Assembly: GCF_932294415.1 (NCBI RefSeq)
Contig: NC_065542.1
Location: forward strand, 1,505,501 to 1,569,500
Direction: 5' to 3'
Origin: Quercus robur
Taxonomy: Eukaryota > Streptophyta > Magnoliopsida > Fagales > Fagaceae
DNA length: 64,000 bases
Shown here: positions 37,241 to 47,303 of the stretch, one piece after another
Numbering within the stretch: position 1 is the stretch's first letter
Layout of the letters: every line of letters begins with the position of its first letter
Program-made: the position numbers and the translations under genes
Notes under the pieces: model-generated
Seen by the model: only the letters and a program-made list of their open reading frames with translations
The model's database searches: none
What the model was told of the DNA's origin: nothing

Positions 37241-37567
37241 CATGCACCCATCCATCCAGTGTTGACCAGACAAATTAGACAACGAGTTGGTGTCCTACCC
37301 ATAAATACAAACTATATGGAGAAGATGATATTTTAATTATTGGAAATGTCGTCAGCAACAAATAGAAACAATAATATTTCTCATTGTTTAAATATTTTTT
37401 TCCTCCAAAAAAAAAAAAAAACTATTTTTTGGAGAAAGAAAAGAAAAGAAAAATCATTGTTTAATTTAGATAAAAACAAAGATCATTGTATTTATGGAAT
37501 TCTAATACTTATGACATTTTCTAATTAAGTAAAGTCAATGTTGATGAACGAAATCTACGCGGATGTA
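37241..37567 (+). repeat. Duplicate of the second NLR's promoter region
   Basis: Matches 42830-43030 just upstream of the intact NLR: TTGACCAGACAAATTAGACA, the ATAAATAC box, GATATTTTAATTATTG, TCATTGTATTTATGGAATTC. At about 37567 it jumps to an internal NLR coding position, so about 580 bp (the rest of the leader and the first third of the CC domain) are missing here. Confidence 0.8.
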
Positions 37568-39822
37568 TTCCAAAAAATCTTTGGGTGAGGTGTCAAACCA
37601 CCACCAAGATACAAAAAATTAATGGGAAAATCAAGGGCACCATTGTAACACCCCATAAATTTTGTTACCGATTAAATTATTATAAGTAAATTTTAAAGGA
37701 GGCCTATAATTAAATGGAATAATTAATATTGGGCCCAAGGTATTAAAAAGAAGATAAATACTATGGAATAGGAAGCCCAAGTAAAGTGGCATAAGTAAAT
37801 ACATGGGCCTTGAAAACCCTAGCCTTTTTCCTCATAAGATACACATGTATTTACTGATGGTGCCTCTTTTGCTTCAGCCGCTTCACACTTCTGAACCTTG
37901 CTTTGCTTCACTGTGGCTGTGAGTGGAGACTAAAGGTATGACTCTCTTCTACTCTAAACTTGGGAAAATTGTGATACTCAATGGCTAGCTTTTCTTTCCA
38001 ATCTTATAGGAAAATCTGTTAGTGGCGTACCTAATAGAAAAAAAAAAAATAGAATAATATAATAATAATAATAAAAATAGGGGCTGCTGTTATGGATCTA
38101 AGGATACGATTATGTTGATAAGAAAAGGGTTTCTGTGAACATTATATGACCGCTTATGGCCTCACTAATTGTCACCACCCATCCGCCATGTGTCTTCACG
38201 TTGTCCTTGTTCATTACGTGTCCAGCAACTTCCTTGTGTTTTGGTGGCATCAAGGGAATACTAGGCAATTGGATGAATAGATTAAGGTATATATTAGGTT
38301 GATCACATGTCCATCTTTCTGTTGCACTAAAGTTTCATGCATAGATTATATTAATGGAAAAGGGCCGGCTGCATTATGTTATTTGATACCTATCTCTGCA
38401 TCTAGTGATACTAAATTATCATCTCTAAGCCACTGAGTATGTAGCAACTTTTTAAGCCCAAAAATCCGATTGTGTAGAGCCTAAAGATATGATTATGCAG
38501 CGGTAATTGTAGGTCCAAAAATCTGATCAAAGCTGGAAGTGAATTGGATAGTTAAGTGATTAAATGGTGAATTTGGGATATATTAATATTGTTTAGGATA
38601 AAACCGTTTAAGTGTGAAAATAAATTTTGAAGTGGGAAATTGTGTATTGATGAACCTATTTTTGGTATTGCTAGGTTCTAATTCTACTGAATTGTTGTGA
38701 TTCAAGGGAGGTTGATTTCCTTTATTTTTGCAGCTAAGAGGTAAGTGGTGTTTACTAATTTTGGGGGTTTTCCCAGAACAGTGTTAATTATTAAACTATT
38801 TTATATGAAAGAATATGTTGATATTCTATATATAAATGAATATTTTACAAATGTTTGATGTGCACATTGGCTATTCATTTTATGAAAAACTTGTGGGACA
38901 ACCTAATTTTATTTAAACTTGTATGTGTGAATATGTCTTTATATTTTGAGAAGTATGAATGGATTATTTTGTGAGCATATTGAACATGTTTTGAAAACCT
39001 ATGGCAAGTCGTGATTAGAAGCTCAGTATGATATTTAGTCCTTAGCAAGGGACAATCATGCTGCAGCTAGTCCTTAGCAAGGGACGGTCCCAAAAGGGGA
39101 CAGTGCACATTTGATAGCTCCTTAGCAAGGGAGCATACTATTGAGGATCCAAAAGGAAGCTCCTTAGCAAGGGAGTGTACCTTTAGGTTCCAAAGGAGCC
39201 ATCCTTGAGAAATGGGATGAAAGGAGGTTCCAGTCCCAAAAAGGGGACAGCACAACCCTGTCAACGGGGCGTAAACGTTGACCACGAGAAAAGCCTAGGG
39301 AATTGTTTATGTGATGGTATCAATATATATATTATGATGGCTCACAATATAAAGATATTATTTTCTTTTACATGAAATAGTTGATGACAAAATATTGGTG
39401 AGTTCTAAATTGTGAATCTGTTGAAAGAATTATTTATTTGAAAGGTTTGTTCCCACACCCAATGTTAGTGAATTCCACTTATTGAGTTATCTCACCCCCC
39501 TTTATTTCCCATTACAGATACATTAGGTGGATTACTGGAGTAGAGATTCTTGGGAGATAGAAGTTACAAATTATTTTTGTGGAACTGAGGATTTTATTAT
39601 TATTTTATGACATTAAACTTTGTATTGGAGAATAATTTTTGAGGATGTTTTGTATTTGGTGAATTAGAGCTCTGACTTTTGTAATCAGATTCAAGGTTTC
39701 TAGTTTCTTTTATTTAATATTTTTATGGATTATTCATATTAAATAGACTTTTATTGCCTATGATTTTGGGGCGTTACAACCATACCAGAGAGAAACCAAA
39801 GATATGGTATTAATCGTATGAT
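37568..39822 (+). pseudogene. NLR coding fragment split by a solo LTR
   Basis: Bases 37568-37643 and 39779-39822 match the intact NLR at about 43608-43720 (residues ~102-139, end of the CC domain): CTxTGGGTGAGGxGTCAAAC, AATGGGAAAATCAAGGG, ATACCAGAGAG, AAGATATGGTATT. The two pieces are exactly contiguous in the paralogue and are separated here by a 2.1-kb LTR with a 5-bp duplication. Nothing of the NB-ARC or LRR parts remains. It is a dead remnant of a third gene. Confidence 0.85.
37644..39778 (+). mobile_element. 2.1-kb solo LTR inside the NLR fragment
   Basis: Fossil. Starts TGTAACACCCCATAAA, ends GGGGCGTTACA, with perfect 5-bp duplication ACCAT (37639-37643 and 39779-39783). Same end style as the elements at 17734 and 55288. 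Near 39037-39260 it carries short repeats of CCTTAGCAAGGGA. No internal coding region or partner LTR. Confidence 0.85.
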
Positions 39823-40440
39823 ATCCTTATGATACGCATTTAGCCTATCCAAACCGAATTTAAGAGTGTATATAATTTTATTTATTTATCTTCAACATGT
39901 GGAAATTCGAGGCTGGGCTCAATCTGTGAGAATTGAAGCCCCAGAGAGATTGAGCAAAAACCAAAAACAAAAGCTTAGCTTAAACTATTAAGAGTATCAA
40001 CTGAGAACTGCTCAATTTTGAAAAATGAGTTCAATAATGAAGGCTTCATGCATTTTTGCTTTACTTTTTAACCAATTAAAAAAATAAAAAATAAAAAAAG
40101 AAGAAGAAGTGGATTTAAACCTTAAATTTTCTGTTGGAAATATTAGTTTTGCCTTTGGAAATTGTTGAGAAAAGTTTTGTTTTTTGCTTTTTGTCTCTTT
40201 TTTTTTTTCAAATATTCTAACTTTTAGATTTTTTGAAATAAACTAATTTTTAATTTTTTGTAACACATTTAACATAAAAGTTACTAAAAATTATATCTTT
40301 TGATAAAATTAAAAAAAAAATACTGAAAATAAGCTATTTCTATACGAATATAAGAACTTGAACTTGTTGGGATACAAGTTGAAAGCTACAAAAGTTATTT
40401 TTGTTGGAGATACCAAACATTGCCTCAGATTCGTTGATCT
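39823..40440. other. AT-rich, nothing recognised
   Basis: No exon, element end or clear duplicate seen. Confidence 0.45.
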
Positions 40441-40491
40441 AATAATGCAGATTTAAAATCAATTGTTCAGTCCAAGTGATCGATAATTCAA

Positions 40492-40686
40492 GGGTTGTGT
40501 TAACGGGCACCATGCGGTGCCCGTTAAGCCCACATTTTTTTTGAAAAAATTATGTCTTCTTTATCAATTTACGTTACTTTTTCAATTTACAGGTACAATT
40601 TTAAGATATTTTTTACTTTTTCTACAAATATTTTTTGTTTTTTTCTGCCCTTAACCAGCACCAAGTGGTGCTGGTTAACATTCTCC
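40492..40686. mobile_element. Small MITE with a perfect hairpin near each end
   Basis: 195 bp, flanked by the 9-bp duplication ATAATTCAA (40483-40491 and 40687-40695), suggesting Mutator-type transposition. The left end holds TTAACGGGCACC, a 4-bp loop and its inverse. The right end holds TTAACCAGCACC, a 4-bp loop and its inverse. The two ends are also weakly inverted relative to each other. Confidence 0.7.
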
Positions 40687-40930
40687 ATAATTCAATACCA
40701 AACCTTCATCGAAAAAGCCAAGACCCAATCACAATTATTTCAAAAGTCTCGTACGAAATAGAATATAGGGGATAGTTGTCCACGTTTAAGTGTGCTTGGT
40801 GCTGGTTAACATTCTCCATAATTCAATACCAAACCTTCATCGAAAAAGCCAAGACCCAATCACAATTATTTCAAAAGTCTCGTACGAAATAGAATATAGG
40901 GGATAATTGTCCACGTTTAAGTGTGAACAA
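40670..40930. repeat. 131-bp tandem duplication
   Basis: GCTGGTTAACATTCTCCATA begins at 40670 and again at 40801, and the two units are nearly identical through GGGGATAxTTGTCCACGTTT. The unit includes the right hairpin of the MITE, so it arose after the MITE insertion. Confidence 0.9.
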
Positions 40931-41760
40931 TGAACATGGTGACAAACTTTCTCAACATTATAATATGATGACTATTGAAGACTCTCTCAAATGGTAAAGC
41001 ATGTGGGCCGTTATCTTTTTCCTAAATAAATGTAAAAATAATATAAAAGAAGCTGTGTGACAACAATAATTCAAAAGGCAGACAAGTAGTTGAAGCAAAA
41101 GTCATAAAGTGAAGATTCTTCAGTCCTTCATCACAAAAAAGATTCTTCAGTCCATGAAAATCCATTTGGGAAATAAAATTACAAAAGAAGAAGAAAGTGG
41201 TCGACAAAGGGCTACTTCAGGTCTGTCAAAGGCTACTCATTCTCTGTTTTGCTGAGAAGAAAAAAAAAGGCTACTCATTCTCAAGTGAAAAACAGAGTGG
41301 AGAAAAACCATCTTGATATTATTTCTCATTTGCAATCCTCCCTATTTGTTATTCTTTATCACCTTCAATTGAAACCTCCCCTTGTAAGCTCTCGACGTAT
41401 ACAATTCTTCTGAAGAAAATATTCAAGTAAGTTTATTCTTTAAATATTTATCATTTTTCACCACTGTATTTGCATATTTTAAATATTCAAGTTTAATTTT
41501 CAAGTGATTTTATTCTATTAGCATTTGTTTCTATATTTGATGATTAGTTCTTTTGGATCTCCTAGGTTCCTAAATCTATCTTCAAGTTGAATATCAGATG
41601 GTGTAAATCTTGGGCATCAATTTCGAGTAGTGGACTCAGGGCTGGAGGTTGGAGTTGAAATTTTTTATATATTAGTTTATTAATTTGAATATTTTAAATT
41701 GTAGTTCAATTCTACTTATGTCTATATCATCTATTCATTCTTTATTAATTATTAGAACCA

Positions 41761-42830
41761 GCCAATACTTCAAATACTTTGAGGAGTAATTAGAAATTTG
41801 TATGGTCTTTTTTTGGGGGTTTTGCTGGACTGAATCAAAAATTTTAAGGAGTTACGACCTAAATTCTAAATCTAGGGGGGCCAATAAGTGCATTTTTCTG
41901 TGACTTGTAATTATTTATGTGATTTTCATACTACCTGTAATGGAAAGTTGAAAAAGTCAGGGGGCCAGGACCCCCCACTAGCTTCACCGGTGCATTGAAG
42001 TCCCATCTTTTTTGTGCGAAGTTCTGTGTGAACAACCGAATAGAATTAGTTTGTGCTTCAAACAAAGAACCAAAATTCATATAAGAGAGAGAGCATTGCT
42101 TTTGAAGTATTGCATAATTTTCCTAGTCAAAGCAAAATTTGTGGTGAAGATAGAAACCCAAATATTTAGAAGATTTGGAATCTAATTACAATCCGTTATG
42201 GCTAAAAAGGTTCCTCTAAGATTCCAGGACTCTTTCCTTTGCCCATAATTTCTCAAAAACATAAATATGGTGAAGAGGGTTTACATATTATAGTGTGTTA
42301 GAGATAATAATACACTAAAAATATATAAAAAAATCTCTCTCCTATCTGAAATTGTTAGTTCTATTTAGAAAACTCAACTTTTAAGGGAACATCATTTAAT
42401 GTATTTTTTTTGCTTAAAAAGCTACAAGTTCCAAAACTGCTCAAATTTATTTAAACTCTAGAGAAAAAAATTATAAGTATTGACTTTTTAAAATAAGTTA
42501 GTTAGGCTAAGAATCAAATACATAATTTATCCAATACTTTAAAACTTTGAGAACATTACTCCTTCCTCTCATAGTTATAGTAAGTCCTACTAATTAAGTT
42601 TTTGACATAATTTTGAGGGTCCAAACAATTTACTTGGAACATCCATTTCTTTTAAGGGGTTTCTTTAAGCAACTAAGCTTGGGATATGCATTTCTTTATC
42701 ATTTAGCCAAAGATAAGAATCTGGACTCTGAACCCAATAAATAAAGAAAAAACAGTTTCAAATATGAATGTGCAGCTGTACACTCTTCTAAGAAAAACAA
42801 TTTGTGCAGTTGTACACATTCTTCCATTGT
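41761..42830. other. AT-rich upstream DNA, nothing recognised
   Basis: No exon or clear transposon ends. A GGGGGCCAGGACCCCCC palindrome-like stretch lies near 41960. Confidence 0.4.
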
Positions 42831-42860
42831 TGACCAGACAAATTAGACAACATGTTGGTG

Positions 42861-42868
42861 TATAAATA
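42861..42868 (+). promoter_or_regulatory. Candidate TATA box of the intact NLR
   Basis: TATAAATA, 437 bp before the start codon, in a block conserved in the dead copy at 37241-37567. An acceptor-like TGTGTAG|GT near 43175 suggests an intron in the leader. Confidence 0.4.
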
Positions 42869-43304
42869 CAGACCATATGGAAACACTGATATTTTAATTA
42901 TTGAAAATGTTGTCAACGACAAATAGTAATATTTCTCATTGTTTAATTTAGATAAATACAAAGGTCATTGTATTTATGGAATTCTAATGGCCTTATGAGT
43001 TATGACCTTTCCTAAGTGAAGTCAACGCTGGCGAGTGAAATCTACGCATCTACAACACTTAACCCAAAAAAAAAAAAAAAATTAAAAAAAAAAATCATTC
43101 TTAAACTCAGCTGACGTATTGCTACACTTTTTGAGAATTAGAATGTTTCTCACCTCTATTCTTTTTTGTGTAGGTATCCCTGGATCGGTAAGCTACGAGC
43201 CAAGCATAGCACTCTCTTTCTCTTTGGATGTGATATAATTGGAAGAAAGGGAGCATAAAACTTGGTGACTAAAGCTTAAGGGAGTTTGAACTGTGAAGTT
43301 AAAA

Positions 43305-45992
43305 ATGGATCAGGCTGTAGTGAAACTCTTGACTGACAATATCATTTCAATCCTTTCAAATGAAGCATCGTTGTTATGGGGGGCTCGTGATGCAATTGCA
43401 GATATCAAAGATGAGTTGATAAGCATGCAATCATTCTTAGTAGATGCTGATAGAAAGGGAGTAGGGAGTGAAGGAGAGAAGACTTGGGTGGCAAATGTGA
43501 GAGACATGGCGTATGACATTGAAGACATTATTGACTACTTCATGTATCACATAAATCGCCAACGAATTGGGGGTCGATCTTCCTGGATCCTTCACCACAC
43601 CATTTACTTTCCAAAAAATCTCTGGGTGAGGCGTCAAACAGCCACCAAGATACAAAAAGTTAATGGGAAAATCAAGGGTGCCATACCAGAGAGGAAGCAA
43701 AGATATGGTATTGATCATATAGAGGGAACTAGCTCTAAAGATAATCAGAAACGGGTGGTGCGTCATGCTGAATCATCTCTTTTTTTTACAGAAGACGAAC
43801 TTGTAGGGATTGAAAAGAAAAGGAAATCGATAATGGATTGGTTGATGGATGGAGAACCACATCAGACTGTCATTTCGATAGTTGGGATGGGGGGTTCCGG
43901 CAAGACCACACTAGCTGCCAACATCTACAACAATGATGATGTAAAGAAACATTTTGAATGTTGTGCATGGATCACAATTTCCCAAGCATATGAATTAGAA
44001 GACGTATTGAGGAGCTTGATTAAGGAATTCCATGAGTCAAGGAAGGAAACAAAACCAGCAGACTTGAATTCCATGAACTACAGATTGTTAGTAAAAACAT
44101 TGGTGAATTATTTAGAGAAGAAGAGGTATCTTCTTGTCCTAGATGATGTTTGGGACACAAATCTCTTGGATGAAATAAAGGTATCACTTCAAGATAGTTG
44201 TATCGGGAGTAGAATCATCCTTACAACTCGAAAAGAAGATGTAGCTTGCTATCATTTGGGAGGTAAACATCATAAATATTATATTCAATTGCTGCAAAAC
44301 AAAGAGCCCTGGGAACTCTTTTGCAAGAAAGCATTCACAAATTGTCCCAATGGAAGTTGTCCATCGGAGCTTAAATCTTTTGCTAAAGAACTTGTGGGAA
44401 AATGCGAAGGCCTACCTCTTGCAATTGCAGCTTTGGGCAGTCTTATGTACTTCAAGAATATGTCTCAATGGAATGAAATTAAGAACAACGTGAATTGGAG
44501 TCCAAGTAACAATCCTAAGCTAGAAGGAGTGAAGAGCATTTTGTTGCTTAGTTTCAATGATTTACCGTATCAGTTGAAGCATTGTTTCTTATATTGCTCT
44601 CTTTTCCCAGAAGATCACGAGATTCGAAGAAAAAGGCTAATTAAGCTATGGATGGCTGAAGGATTTGTAGAACCAAATGAAGGGTCCACTCTTGAAGAAG
44701 AAGCAGATAACTGTCTGGTAGAACTCACTTTCCGAAATATGCTTCAAGTTGTAAAAATGAATGAATTTGGAAGACCAAGGAGATTTAAAATGCATGATCT
44801 TCTACGGGAGATTGCTCTATCAATATCAGTCAAAGAAAAGTTTGGTGCTGTACATGATGGAAGAGAAGAAATGAAAGAATGCAAAGCGCGCCGCATTTCA
44901 ATTCACAAAACCGATGGAGAATTCAAATTATTTTCGGTTATGTCAAAACTCCGTTCCTTTCTTGTTTTTAACAAGTCGTTGAAAACATTGCCTTCAGGAA
45001 GTAAAATGTTAAGGGTTCTAGATTTCGAAGATGCCCCCATTGATGAATTGCCTGATGAACTATTCAAATTATTCAACTTAGGATATTTGAATTTAAGGGG
45101 GACTTTACTCAAGAAGCTCCCAAATTCCGTAGGGAGGCTCATTAATCTTCAAACCTTGGACATTAGGGACACAAAAATAGAGGCCCTTCCTCGTGGAATA
45201 GGGAAGTTGCAGAACTTGCGGCATTTAATAATGTATAGCTATACTAAAAATTTGAATGACTTCAGATATTTTTTAGGGATGCAAGCACCATCAAATATCA
45301 CTCAGTTAAGAAATTTGCAATCTATTGGTGTTTTTGAAGCAAAAGGTGATTTGATAAGACAAATTCGAAGCATGACCCAACTTGTCACGATTCGTATTGG
45401 CAATGTGAAAGAAACAGATGAGATAGACTTGTGTATCTCAATTGAAAACATGAGACTTCTTAGGATCTTGGACATCACAGTAACTAATGAGGAGGAAACT
45501 CTCCGAATGGATGCACTATCATCTCCTCCTCCCAACCTTCGAGATATTATTTTGACTGGAAAACTAGAGAAGGTGCCACAGTGGTTTCGTTCACTTCAAA
45601 GCCTCACATTTTTGTATCTACATTGGTCGAGACTGGATGAAGATCTACTTCCTCACATCGCTACTTTGCCCCATCTGAGACGTGTTAGACTTACTAATGC
45701 CTATGTTGGCAAACAGCTATGTTTCATTACAGGCTTTCCCGAGCTTACAGAATTGAATATTACAAATTTCCTTCAATTGAATGAGATAATAATAGAAAAG
45801 GGGGTGATGCCAAATCTGAAATTACTATATATTCAAAGCTGCATGGAGGTAAAGACAGTACCCAAGGGCATTGAATACCTTCAAAATCTCAAAATGCTGT
45901 ATTTGAAATCTGTCTCCATGGAACTTGAAAATCGCATTCAGAACGAGGATTTTCCAAAAGTGCAACACATCCCAACGATAAACATCTGGTAG
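43305..45992 (+). CDS. CC-NB-LRR disease resistance protein, RPM1-like, intact
   Basis: Single-exon gene of 895 codons, an intracellular NLR immune receptor. The start at 43305 (MDQAVVKLL) is chosen over 43293 because the paralogue at 7774 starts at the same position. Order of motifs: CC (Rx-N) with YDIEDIIDYF (~70), P-loop GMGGSGKTTLA (~193-203), RNBS-A with CAWITISQ, kinase-2 YLLVLDDVWD (~277), RNBS-B SRIILTTR, GLPLA (~368), RNBS-D CFLYCSLFP, MHD as KMHDLLREI (~495), then about 12 irregular LRRs to residue 895. All nucleotide-binding residues look normal and no stop interrupts it. No signal peptide or membrane segment, so cytosolic or plasma-membrane associated by analogy with RPM1. It is the only full-length NLR in the window. 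Effector specificity cannot be inferred. Confidence 0.95.
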   Translation: MDQAVVKLLTDNIISILSNEASLLWGARDAIADIKDELISMQSFLVDADRKGVGSEGEKTWVANVRDMAYDIEDIIDYFMYHINRQRIGGRSSWILHHTIYFPKNLWVRRQTATKIQKVNGKIKGAIPERKQRYGIDHIEGTSSKDNQKRVVRHAESSLFFTEDELVGIEKKRKSIMDWLMDGEPHQTVISIVGMGGSGKTTLAANIYNNDDVKKHFECCAWITISQAYELEDVLRSLIKEFHESRKETKPADLNSMNYRLLVKTLVNYLEKKRYLLVLDDVWDTNLLDEIKVSLQDSCIGSRIILTTRKEDVACYHLGGKHHKYYIQLLQNKEPWELFCKKAFTNCPNGSCPSELKSFAKELVGKCEGLPLAIAALGSLMYFKNMSQWNEIKNNVNWSPSNNPKLEGVKSILLLSFNDLPYQLKHCFLYCSLFPEDHEIRRKRLIKLWMAEGFVEPNEGSTLEEEADNCLVELTFRNMLQVVKMNEFGRPRRFKMHDLLREIALSISVKEKFGAVHDGREEMKECKARRISIHKTDGEFKLFSVMSKLRSFLVFNKSLKTLPSGSKMLRVLDFEDAPIDELPDELFKLFNLGYLNLRGTLLKKLPNSVGRLINLQTLDIRDTKIEALPRGIGKLQNLRHLIMYSYTKNLNDFRYFLGMQAPSNITQLRNLQSIGVFEAKGDLIRQIRSMTQLVTIRIGNVKETDEIDLCISIENMRLLRILDITVTNEEETLRMDALSSPPPNLRDIILTGKLEKVPQWFRSLQSLTFLYLHWSRLDEDLLPHIATLPHLRRVRLTNAYVGKQLCFITGFPELTELNITNFLQLNEIIIEKGVMPNLKLLYIQSCMEVKTVPKGIEYLQNLKMLYLKSVSMELENRIQNEDFPKVQHIPTINIW

Positions 45993-47273
45993 TAATTCGG
46001 AAGGTTTCACAAAGGTAGCTTCTCAGTTCAATCTATTTTTTCTTCCACTTTTAACCTTTAAATGAATGGTTGCATTCATTTTATCATTTTAGCTATTTCT
46101 TTGAACTAATGGTTTCTGACATCATAAATAAGTAATTTGTTTTAACGATTAATTGTACTTAATCATATCTCTGTTTTTTTACCCACGGCGGAATCATGCT
46201 TGCTATTGCTTGATTGCTTGGAGTTTGTTTTATCTATCATCTTGGCATAGGGAAAAAAAAAAAAAAAAAAAAATTCCTAGCAATAGATAAAATTAGTTTT
46301 TGGGCCTGACTCAAAATACTGTTTATATAAATGTATTTGGGTGTATTATGTTTATGGGTATGTCAAGCCCACCATATGTTTGAGGAAAGTCCTCTGTGGA
46401 TGTTGTGTGATTGGAAGATACAAGATGTTGACTTATGTAACCCCACGACTTTTGCTGGATTTTTTATTATGCATCTTTCATGGGTGTTGATTATCCTAAG
46501 CTTGCATATAATTTTCGATTCTATGTATAGAGGTTTCTTAGATTTGGTTTGGTTGTGATGTCTTATTTGTGGTTTGGACCACGTATTGGTCTGTTTTAGT
46601 AAGCCACATGTTAGCTTGTGATTTGTTTGTATATAAATCTTTGTGTTTCAAACTTCTAAGTGCATACTTTGCTTCTTATATAATTTGAGAACTAGTCATC
46701 ATGAAATACATTGATTAACAATAGCTTCTTCTTTTTATTTTTTTTGCCATTGATAATAGGATGTTTTGACTCTTAAGTGCTCACATTGTTAGTCTACCAC
46801 GCTATGCTCTTAAGTTCGCAATTTCTATATGAATGAGATGTGATTAAGGTTTATTTATTTTCTGATAAGTATAATCACAATTCAATTCTTTTCACTTTAT
46901 TGATGCATCTTGGCCATTAACCTATGGTTCTTGAGTCCTAGTTAAAAATCCTTGACTTACATATAAATTCTTAATGAGATTGCAATTTTTCTCTATTTTT
47001 CCAATTCTTCTTTTGGGTAGCAGATCTCTTGCTTTAAACTGTATTTTTACAACATTCCTCATTTTTAGGTTGTTATAAGCTCATGAAGAGAAATGTGTGA
47101 TCTGAGTCATAATTTCCAACTAATACATGTTGAATAATTTTGCTTATGTCTTCTTTTATGTGATTGGAATTGCAACTTGATATTTTGTGTTACCTAAGTT
47201 AGCAATATCTATTTGAATTTGTTATCATACTCTTAGACATAACTCATAAGTTACTCTTTGTTATTCAATGTTG
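45993..47273 (+). repeat. NLR 3'-flank, copy E
   Basis: Direct downstream DNA of the intact NLR, with GAGGAAAGTCCTCTGTGGA (46382-46400) and the same landmark order as copy A up to TTGTTATTCAATGTTGCA. There it joins the NLR C-terminal remnant. Confidence 0.8.
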
Positions 47274-47303
47274 CAGTGCATCCCAAAGATCTACATCTGG
47301 TAG
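47274..47303 (+). pseudogene. 30-bp remnant of an NLR C-terminus
   Basis: Encodes QCIPKIYIW and a TAG. The NLR genes end QHIPKIYIR (first) and QHIPTINIW (second) before their stops. The following TAATTCGG and GTAGCTTCTC also match DNA after the NLR stop codons. So a whole gene upstream of its last ten codons was lost, probably by unequal exchange joining copies E and F. Confidence 0.75.

Larger units (their letters stand above)
40441..41760 (+). repeat. NLR 5'-flank copy upstream of the intact gene
   Basis: Shares the landmark order of 35713-36660 and, in 41380-41760, of 540-960. It contains a MITE at 40492 and a 131-bp tandem duplication. It lies 1.5 kb upstream of the second NLR, giving the normal linkage of flank and gene. 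Confidence 0.7.

Noticed and set aside
39037-39260. Regular CCTTAGCAAGGGA repeats and a 72-codon minus frame
   Set aside because: Short internal repeats of the solo LTR at 37644-39778. The open frame follows from repeat composition and has no domain.
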